NCBI GenBank assembly: GCA_038502055.1
Contig: JAXRKN010000042.1
Coordinates: 2,418,001-2,482,000, forward strand
Source: Tanytarsus gracilentus
Taxonomy: Eukaryota; Arthropoda; Insecta; Diptera; Chironomidae
Reading direction: 5' to 3'
DNA length: 64,000 nucleotides
A program made the position numbers and the translations under genes. The notes under the pieces were generated by a model. It had not been told where the DNA came from and did no database searches. It saw only the letters and a list, made by a program, of their open reading frames with translations. Shown here one piece after another: positions 51,282 through 60,910 of the stretch; position 1 is the first letter of the stretch, and each line of letters starts with the position of its first letter.

Positions 51282-54200
51282 TTTCAGGAAATGCTCTTGA
51301 ATACTGTGCGGCATCTGCTATGAATGATAAAATTTTCAGATCGTTTGCGTAATTAAATTGCTTTGATAAAAATAAGTTCACGAGAGATGTGAAAACTATT
51401 TTAGAATTTGAACTTTAAAACTTTGATGAATTTTTGAAAATTTTAAAAAAAAATAAAAATTAATTAAATTTTGCATTTTTCTTGCAACATTTTAAAGTTT
51501 TAAATATTTAAAAAAGAAGCAATTACGAGTGGCAGATTTATGTGAGACAAATTCACAACAAGAAATTCTTTCTCTGCGCTACAGAAATGAGATTGTGATA
51601 GGAAATTGATGGCAAATGTTCTATTAGCGACTCCCCTGAGTGCGTTAAGCATTTTTCTAACGTCAATATGTGTCGCTTGCCAAAAATTCCTTTCACCTTG
51701 CATCTCTTTTCTTGTCACACCTCTAGGGAATTTTCGAATCAATCCCTGGCACGTCAAACATTGTTCCGTCGTCAAGCGAATCATGTTGGAATTATTCCGA
51801 TAGATTTATTTTCATCATACACTGCACCTATTTGCACGTTTCATCATCAACATCCTTTTATATTCATGTTTCTTCCGTCTCATCAACTTTATTATCCGCC
51901 CGTAATCTCGCCCCTCACTTATATATAAAAAAAATTTATATGTATCCAATAAAAATTGATGATGATGTTATCAGCCCTTGTTGCCGTCAGTTTGGCTCGA
52001 AATTCTTTTAAAATTAAATTTTCACCCGAGAGGCAAAAGAAAAAGTTTTTTCCCTCCTTTACGGTCCCCTTCACTTTAACTCGGTATTTATTAGATTGCA
52101 AATATTTTTCTACACTCATGATGGGTGAGGTGATGGACACTGAAGGAATACTTTTTTATTTTTTTGTATTTTAAGATGTATTTTTTGAGATTCGAACCTG
52201 AGAAACGCAAAAAAGTTTCAAAAAATTAAAATTAATAAAGAGTATTTAATTTTATAATTTTAGGATTCGAACCAAATTTTTATCAATTTCAAATATTATT
52301 TCAATTTACATCTATTTGCTCTACCCCTTGAATTTGAATTTTTCTCCTTATGTCCACCACACGTTCTCATGACTCGTCAATTTTCCTCTCAATTGGCTAT
52401 TTTGACAGCAACCTTTTTACCTTTTTTTCTCTGTCGGTCGCGTTAAAAACTCACTCATGTATGTCATGCGTGTGGAGGAAAAAGCAAACAAACTTGAGAT
52501 ATGTGTCCACCGAACGACTTGTACACTGATGGCATTTTAAGTATTCGTAATAACTTGATTGATTACTGAAAGGTGATGCGAATGGGGACATAACGCATGG
52601 ATCATTTTAGAGAGCGTGAAGCACACACGTATTAACAAGATGAGAGATGATTTCAGTGAAACAAGTGTCATTAAATTTGTCGTGAGCTCCCATTAGTATG
52701 ATTTTTTATTGTATAATAAATCTAAAATTCTTTTTTATTCTTTAAAAATTCATTTCCCTCTCATTTTGCCCGTGTTGATGCCGATAAGCATCTTGATGTG
52801 ATGTTCTTCTTGAGAGGGGCGATTGTACAGAAAAGAAACGGAGGTCGGGAGGAGAAAATATATAAAAACTGTGCTATAAATAAAGGTGAGTCTCTGGCAC
52901 AATATGTTCAGCCGAAAAAGCCGTAAAAAATTTTCACTCCTCTTTGAAGACGGTGAACAAAAAAATATATATAAAATAGATAGAAAATTTGTCGCTCTAA
53001 GTTATGGATGTTGTGATGTCTGTGATCTGAAAATTGTTTTAAAGTATTGATCATTAGTTATTTGTTACGCGGAGATTTATTGAAGGTGTCACGTGAGTAT
53101 GCTGTAAACCGCATGAAATATGAAGATGTACGGGTGTTAATAACGTTTAGTTGGAATCGACATCACGAATTTTTCAACTTCACTTCTTTCAATTTCTACG
53201 TTTTTCATATGACGGCAGTTTATTAATTGAACATTAAATTCCTCCGACTTGTTACTACTCGTTGTTGAGATCTGTTGAGAGATTTCAAGTGATTTTTCTT
53301 AGTGAAAAGGGATTTTCGCTATTTCTGTAAAGTGTGACATCTCTTCTTTTTGCGACTTAGTAGTTTTTTTGCCTTTGAGGTAATTTTCATTAATTTATGT
53401 CACTTTTCTGGTTTTCTCAAAAAACTTTTCCAATAAATTAAATCTTTGACCTTTTTTTTAAGATGCCCGCAATAGTTTCTTAATATTTTTATTTTTCCTC
53501 CTTCAAATCACTCGTAAATTGATGTGAAGTTTCAACTTCACTCTCGGCCCCCTTCTCAGATGCTGATTTCATTCTCCATATTTATACATCAATTAAAATT
53601 TTCTGTATTTCCAATTTTCATTTTATTTTTTTTCGAGCACACCACTTTTGGTGGAAGAAATATGAGCTATTTTGAAAAGTTAAATCACCAGCGAGTTTAT
53701 TTTTCTAAATCACTTTTTTTCACTATAATTTATCGCATTCGATGGATGGTCGTTTCAATGTGTACAAACATCACAAAAAAATATACTCTCCGAGTGTGTT
53801 ATGGAGTGGAGGAGAAGAATGAAATGCTGCGGGAATGGATGATATCATTGCGGCAACGGCGAGGCCGCTTGTATAAACATACATGTGTGGAGTCCATTAT
53901 TAACCTTAAAGTGGAATTTTTTTTTCAGTGGAAAAAAACTAAAAGCAAAAATATTTTAATCGAAACATGGAGTGGTGGCAGGAAAACCTTGAATGTGTCA
54001 GTTTTGTGCTCTCACAAAAGTGACTCAAGCAGAAACTTAGCAGCGGCAGCACAAAATTCCTTCTGTTATTTATTTTTCTTTGCTGCTCTTTTTTTTCGGG
54101 AGTGGAATGGAGGGCGTTTTGTGTTTGCAGGTTGACTTGATCTTTTATATATAGACATATAAGTGAATTTTATAAAGAGTCTGAAATACGAAGCATTAGA

Positions 54201-57200
54201 ATTCCAAAAAGATCATTATTTCGTGCTAAAATATCTCTTTTTCCCAATTCTAACGAGCACATGTTGGAAAGAATTCTTTTTCGCGAATTCACTGGAACGC
54301 CTTTTCAAAAGAAGATGAAGAAGATTGAGTTGCAGTATGGAAATTTAATTTAAATGGTCAAAAAAATAAAATAAAATAATTTCATTAATGAAATTCAAAA
54401 ATTATTTAAAACGCTAAAATCCATTTTAAAAAAATTTAACCATTTTCCCCTTTTTCTGTCCCACATTTAAATTCGAGTTGGTTTCACAAAACGGCGAAAT
54501 ATTCATCACAGAAATTTGACTCCATTCGATCTTTCATTCCTCCTCACTTTTTTTATTTCTTCCTCTTTGGCTTCCGTTGATTTAGTGCCATAATTTTTTG
54601 TCAATAAAACCGCCACCATCGCCATAATATAGTGTACATATACACACGAGTTTTTTTTTGGAGGAGTTGAAAGAGGAAACAAACGTGATCTTTCCTCAAT
54701 GCTTTTTCTTTTATAAATTTCCGTGAAGTATTTAATTTATATTCTCAGCCTTTTTTTTGCTTTTTCGATTTTTGCAGCATTATAAAAAATAAATCTTCTC
54801 TTTTTGCTCTTCGATGGGGCGATAAATATGTGTTTTTCCATTTTTATATTTCTTCTCGACTCTTTTTGAAAATTGAAAGAGGAAAGATGAAAAATCATTT
54901 TTACGTGTAAAGGAAATTGAGGTTGTAGCTTGAATTTTTTTGCTTATCTCATTTTTTTTTTGAAAAAAAGCTAACCAGACTCTCTGCTCATAAACAAGCA
55001 TATGTGAATAGTACATACGTCAATACAAGTGTGTCTACATACCACTAGCAATATAATATTCGAATCGCATTCGAGTTAAGAGAGAGAGAAAATACACGAA
55101 AATACCCAAATTCCGAGTGGCAGATTGAGGAGTGAGTGAGTGAGAGAGAGGAAACTGCTGGTAATAATTTAATTTTTATGAATGACTGAATTGCGATAAG
55201 AACTCTACTAAAAAAATTGGAACGGAATATGAATGACCATATTTTTGTGTTATATGTAGAGGCATCGAGCATCGAGAGGAGAATGAGAGTGAGTGAGAGA
55301 TAAGGTAGAAATTCCTGAGCGAAAAACGATTTCGCAGGAATGTGGGACGAAAAATTAGGTTTTGCGGTTAAAAAAATTAATACTTTTATTTTTTTAAGCT
55401 TTTGATCTCATTTATTTTTTGAATTTAAAATTTTTCATTTTTCCTGCCCTCAAAAATTTTCTTTCGTCCCACCGATAGACTTTGATTTCACTCATTAAAT
55501 TGTAACAAAATTATTTTCCTCCTCCTTCGATCTCAAATGGCTGTAATTTGAACAACAGTGAGCGAGATGGAGAGAAAAATTATTATTCAGTCTGATAAGG
55601 GAAAATTAGGTGATTCACAAGCCCGTCATGCCACTTAGTAACTAATCAAATCAAATTTTTTCGTTGAAATTGAGAAACAAAGGCGTGTGTTTCATCGTCA
55701 ATGCGGATGAGCAAGAGAGAGAGAGGAGATGAGATTGAGATCTCATCCACTGTTTGATGATGGAGAGGGAGGCAGGGAAAAAAGTGGATATAAAATCATA
55801 AAGTATTATAATCTCGTTAATAAGAGAATACCGCATCGGGGAGAAGCGTCGTACAAATTGCCTTGGGTGCATTCACGTACCCGAAGTGAAAATCCAAATT
55901 ACATTCCGATCGGATTTCCGACAAGAGAACTTTTTTTGTTACCCTCGCATGCATCGACGAATTTATTTTAGAACACAGAAAAAAAGATAGGAAGAAAAAA
56001 AGAGTGAAAAGTTCTTTTTTCAGTGTTTCACTTCAATTCACACACAAAAGAAAAAAGTTTTTTGCAGCTTGCCCGTAAATCAATTATTTCTCAATTAACT
56101 TGGAATATTTGTAAAGTGAGAGCAAAATGGAACGAGATGGGAGTAAAGGAGTCAAGGCTTGTTAACTTGCTAATGCTCTTTTGAAAACAATATGTCTAAA
56201 AATTGTGCGTGGACACTCAAAGATGAAAATTTTAAAATTTAACGTAAATTTGTTATTTGAATTACAAAAAACATTTCGACCTCAAGTTCGAATCACACCA
56301 ACCACACCATTCTTCTTTTTTGCTATTTGTCATTAAATTAATCAAAATTAAATGTATAATTTCACACTCGAGTGTCCCACCTTCCTCGTATCCATCTCAA
56401 ACACGTAGAGATTACCCTTTAAAGAGAAAAAAATCCTTCACAGCCAGTCATACGTGCTTTGATAGTAAATGTTATTTCTCTTCATTAATCATTAATGCTG
56501 AAGAACATCTTTTACCTCCCTTATGTACTTCTCTGTACTACGCACAAGTATCGTCTCGCAGCTAAATGTTTACTAAACCAAGATTAATCGGCGTATGAGA
56601 GTTAAATTTCTTTTTTCATCGAGCCTCTCTTGAAGCAGGCAGGTTTTCATTTCCAGGAAATTATTTTGATTTATTGCTTTCATTATATTATTTAATTAAT
56701 TTTCGAGGTTTTAACAAGGGATGGGCGGATTGAGTGAGGATTGATTGAAAAGTTTTCGATGGCATATTTGGAATGACAAGAATTTAAATTGCCGTGAAAT
56801 TGAGGGTGGAAGTTTTGAAGGGATTTGATTAGTAATGATATTGATTAGCGGTGGATATTAGTTTAAAATGATTGATTTAATTAATTTTAAATTTAGTAAT
56901 TTGAGGTATTAAAAAATTACTTAAAATAGTCAAAATTTGATCAAATATTTATTATAATTTTAGTACAAGGATTCGAACCATTATTTTCACGATAAATTCA
57001 AAACTTAACAGTGCTTAAAGTTGAAATATTTTGAGCAATTTTATCATAAAAATTATTCACGTATTATATTGCAAAATCACTTCAAAATTTCTCCCCCACA
57101 AAACCTCACATCTCAATCTTATCTAAACAGGTGTTCATCATACAAAAATTACTCAACTCACACGCCATATTGATAAAATGATTTTTCTTCTACTCTGTTA

Positions 57201-60200
57201 TGATTATTGGATGAAATTTTGAGGAAAATCCCTGACATATCATATTAAACATCTTTAACCCCTTCAAAAATGTGCTACAACACATGTAAACAATTTATCA
57301 TAAAAAATGAATTTTAAATTTCCTTCCTCCATCACAGTAAAGTGTTCATGCCTTGAGTGAGCGAGAAAAAGATGAAAGATAGAGACAGCGTAAAAAAATG
57401 ACTATGGAAACAAATTATGAAATTACGGGGCATCTTTCTCTCGGTGTGTACAAATCGGTAATTAAAAGACCTCACACGTTTATGCCGTGCACGTTCGAAC
57501 GGCTCTATTGTTTCTTCTCTCCGCCATCCGTTCGTGTACGGTTATTATTATTTTAGATGAAAGTCGAGTACAGAGAGAATATTTTCGTTTGAATAGCATT
57601 CAGCTATGGGGCGAACACAATATTTAAGTTATGAGGAATGAAAAAAAAGAAGAAAAATCAACATGTCATCTCGCGACTGCTCTTTTCTGATCTCTTTTTG
57701 TCATAACATTTTCATAATAGAGCAGTAAGTAAAATCATTTTTAAGCTATTGTCAAATTTGTTTTTCCTGGCACGACCGCAATGTATCGACGAGTGATGAA
57801 TAAAAAGAAAACCCAACGAGATATTTCTCGTAAAATCATTTGATGTCGTTTAAAAATTTCAAAAAAGTCGTTAAATTTTTTACTCATTGGGATTCAACCT
57901 CACTCGTGCAGTGACATTCAAATGAAAAATATTTAAACATTAATTTACTATTTGATATTTTAGTGCTAGTAGCACTTTTTTTTATAAATGTCTGTCAAGG
58001 TAGGGCATAGAGAATGATTTTTCAACAAGAAAATCTTCTTTTCATCTCTCGATCGCCATGCGATGTAAACTGCGCCTTTTCATCATCGAGTCAACAAGAA
58101 AATTTTCCTCGTGTATGTGTTGCTGAAAATAGCGGGTAACGATTAGCTATTAATGATGGAAATTTAATATGTGTGCCGTCACTAGATCGCTTCGTTTAGT
58201 TGCGCCTAGCATAAAAAACATAATGCAGCACATTAGGCGTATATGATGAATATATAAAAAACGCAATATACACATTCGACGCCTCTGCAATTGCAATGAT
58301 GTAAACGCTAAAAGTTGTAAATATATCGTTTTAAAATGAAAGTCATGTTAAACAATCCCAACGTAATTATAATAAGCTTGATTGTTTCATCTTCGCTCAT
58401 TTTTTAATTAAATGAGCGGAGAGCAATGTGTATGTGCGATGTGCGAAAAGAAAGAATCTTTTTTCTTCGACTGTGTACTTCTCTTCATCATCATCATCTG
58501 CAGTCAAAGTCAATTTAGCTGAAAATAATGAAAATTCTTAGAATCTGGCATTGTCGTGCTGTGAGACCCTTCAGACACAAACAATTTTCTCTCTCATTTT
58601 TTTTCGATTCTCCTTTTTGATGCCAGCACAGTTAGGCGATTTTTAACTGTGAATTTAAAGTGGGATTGATGATGAATTTTAACGGTTGATTTTTTAAATT
58701 TATAAAACATTTTGGAAAATGAAACAAATTTTTAAAATTCTCTTCTAAAATGCACACAAAAAAGTTTTTTTACTTTTCAACTTTAATCGCTTAATAAAAA
58801 CCCAAGATGCTGGAAAATCCAATTATAAAACATGGTAAAAGTGCAAAGTAGATGAAAAAGTTGATGATGAATGTAATACTATGTGAGGGTTAAGAGAGGC
58901 GAAAAAGTACTTTTCGTTTTTAAAGTGAAAAATAAATAATTCTTAAAACTTTTCAATTGTTTAATTTTGTTTGCCAAATAAATTTTAAAGCGTCCACCCC
59001 TTTTTTCAAGGTGCAATGCTCAATAAATTTTCACATGCTATTTGACAACAACAAAAAGCCGTTAAACGCAATCTTTCAGCCCATCGAGCTTTAAAAATAA
59101 TTTAAACGATTCCTCGAGATTTAGATTCGTCGCCGGCACTGGAGTTGAAAATGTGCGAGGACTTTAAAAAGGCAAAGTGTGAGTGTGAGAGAGATGCGCA
59201 AAGAACAAATAATCATGATGTCAGAAAACATTCTCAGAGAAAATTTCATCTCTTTTTCAGTTCTTTAATTTTTCGCATCTCGTTTTAATTTACTTCACCG
59301 CTTTTTGTATACAGCATTTAATAGTGGAAAGAATTTTCCTCTTCTTATTCTTTCGTGTCTCATTCTTTTTTGTGTGTCTTCTTCTCAATTGCCGTTCACT
59401 GTATATGAGTTGTTGAAGTGATCTCTTCGAGTTAAATTAAATGCTTTTATGCGCGAAAATGGAGACGGTCGTTTATTTTATGTTTTGTTGCCATTCTTCA
59501 ATCATTTAACATATCGCCGTTAAGCGATCTCGAATTTTTTCGCTCTCTCGATTTTAATTGCTGTTAATTCATAACCATCGTACAGTAATCAAAAAAGAGC
59601 AATATATACATGAGTCAAACAGGGATGGATACTTTGTTAATATATTTTTAACTTTATGATAAAGTCAAAAGTGAACAACTTTACTGTTTTTAGTGTTAGA
59701 GCCATATAAAGTGTCCACCCCTGTGCGCAGAGAGAATAATATAAAAAGGCTGAACATAAAAAGTTAATTAATTTTAATTATTTGTTTCTCCTCTTCTCAT
59801 TCCATATCCACATTTCTCTGCTAATACATCAACAAATAAAAGAACATAAAAAGTAAAGTGCCTTTAAATATTTTCACATATAAAAGTACAAATATTAAAT
59901 ATTTTTTTCTCGAATAGAAAAAATGAAACTTTTTTCCTTCAAGTATATATATGACACAGAGAAAACTCGTTGTGAGAGAGCGCAAAAATTGTATATTATG
60001 TGGGAAGGAAGAAAAATAAGAAGAAGTGGAAGGTTGAAAAAAGGAAAAAAGGAGCAAAGGCAGGCGCGACTATTATGAGAAAATTGTGAACGAGAGAGAG
60101 AAGGAAAACTAGAGCAGCCAGCCAGCCAGCGAGAGTGAGAGAGATTCGTGCAACATGAGGAAAGCACGAGAGAGTAAGCGAGAGAGAAAAGGAAGGTTGA

Positions 60201-60899
60201 AAAACGGTAAAAAAGGATTTTGAGTCGAGTAGTACATACCACACTTGCACCTGATGAATGATTGATAATCTCGTGCTTTTCAAGCATCTCGTTTGTTGGA
60301 AACGAGGCGGAGCATGAACCTTGGGAGCATGCGTGAGCATTTAATTGATTTGGACTGTGTGATAGACGCCCACCTTCATCTACACCTGCATAAATACTCC
60401 CAGGTGACGTGAGCATTGAGGGAGGTGGCGAAGAAAAATAAGGTTGTAACTGAGTCGAGTTTTGCGACGGCAAAATGAGATGCGGATGGATTTTCATTAT
60501 GTGCTCCCTAAATGCCTGTGAGTGGTTGAAAAATTAAATTGTTAATTAAAATTAAATAACTTTTTTTCGAGAAGGTGTTCAAGGGGTGGAATTTTTTTCG
60601 AAAACTTTAAAATTTTCTAGGGATGATAAAATTTTTTAATTGCTTTAAATGTTGAAATATTTAAAATTATTCTAAGTGAATTAAAATTTCTAAAAATTCA
60701 AGGGATGAAAAGATTAAAATTTTGCAGAAAAAATTTCCATCCCTTGGACAGATTCAAAAATTAAATTATTGTCGTCGACACTTACTTGAGGGCTGTTGAA
60801 TTCGAGTTGACATTGAGGACAATTTACAAATTCACCACTCGCTGTTGAAGGCCTTGGCGATGATTCATCTTCATTCCTCGGAAGTTCTGTCGATGCCAT
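45024..60899 (-). CDS. zfh1: Zfh1 zinc-finger homeodomain transcription factor (ZEB family)
   Basis: Eight coding exons: 60786-60899, 60240-60515, 48236-48376, 48035-48056 (22 bases), 45734-47791, 45313-45371, 45183-45226 and 45024-45114, in frame, giving 934 residues. Two divergent C2H2 fingers sit N-terminally (NCPQCQLEF...H-x4-H, split by an intron, then ACSQGSCSASF). A cluster typical of ZEB/Zfh1 follows (CRLCHKTFANVYRLQRHMISH, KFKCSECDKAFKFKHHLK, then GEKPFQCNNCGKRFSHSGSY). Later come an isolated finger (CQHCDKVF), a homeodomain near 588-648 (VWFQNNRSRERK), a PLDLS motif near 670 that recruits CtBP, and a C-terminal three-finger cluster ending YSYCKPYRD. It is a nuclear repressor controlling mesoderm, motor neuron, haemocyte and stem cell fates. 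The exon with the ATG has an acceptor upstream, so longer N-terminal forms may begin beyond the window. Confidence 0.94.
50227..50436. repeat. Weak inverted-repeat element holding a B-box-like motif
   Basis: TTGTGAGGGTGGAAAA at the left faces the inverse of the right end (CTTGTGGGACGAAAAGGGTG). GGGTTCGAAT lies inside on the minus strand near 50316-50325. Confidence 0.35.
51247..51282. repeat. (GA)n simple repeat
   Basis: A run of GA dinucleotides with one cagaga interruption. GA runs can bind GAGA factor in insects; here that is only a possibility. Confidence 0.8.
52129..52363. repeat. Inverted-repeat element holding two B-box-like motifs
   Basis: The left end GGTGATGGACACTGAAGGA pairs imperfectly with the inverse of the right end, GTGTGGTGGACATAAGGA. 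Inside, GGTTCGAATCT (minus strand, 52188-52198) and GGTTCGAATCC (minus strand, 52263-52273) occur 75 bp apart. No target-site duplication seen. Confidence 0.4.
55341..55473. mobile_element. 133 bp inverted-repeat (MITE-like) element
   Basis: TGTGGGACGAAAAATT at the left faces the inverse of the right end, GGTGGGACGAAAGAAAATT. The centre is AT-rich. The termini resemble those of the 131 bp MITE at 26914 (GTGGGACATGA). No target-site duplication is visible. Confidence 0.55.
56801..57108. repeat. Inverted-repeat element holding a B-box-like motif
   Basis: TGAGGGTGGAAGTTTTGAAG at the left pairs partly with the inverse of the right end (GGGGGAGAAATTTTGAAGTG). Inside, GGTTCGAATCC lies on the minus strand at 56969-56979. 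Confidence 0.4.
59620..59723. mobile_element. 104 bp inverted-repeat (MITE-like) element
   Basis: CAGGGATGGATACTTTG at the left matches the inverse of the right end, CAGGGGTGGACACTTTA. CAGGGGTGG is the classical form of a hAT terminus. No 8 bp duplication remains visible. Confidence 0.6.
60580..60746. mobile_element. 167 bp inverted-repeat (MITE-like) element in a zfh1 intron
   Basis: CAAGGGGTGGAATTTTTTTC at the left matches the inverse of the right end, CAAGGGATGGAAATTTTTTC, nearly throughout. It fills most of the 270 bp intron between the first two zfh1 coding exons. The terminus begins like that of the 958 bp hAT-like element (CAAGGGGTG). No target-site duplication is seen. Confidence 0.65.
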
Positions 60900-60910
60900 T
60901 GATGCTGCAA

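Larger units (their letters stand above)
48377..60239. other. zfh1: Large zfh1 intron
   Basis: An 11.9 kb intron joins the two N-terminal finger exons to the finger cluster. It holds (GA)n runs (51249-51273), inverted-repeat elements, B-box-like motifs and one long open frame on the plus strand (53524-54135) discussed as a finding. No other gene is recognisable. Large introns of zfh1 in flies carry enhancers, so this is probably regulatory. Confidence 0.6.

Noticed and set aside
59895..60239. Continuation of the second zfh1 exon frame past 60240
   Set aside because: A good GTATGT donor ends the exon at 60240, and the sequence beyond is low-complexity Phe/Ser-rich translation.
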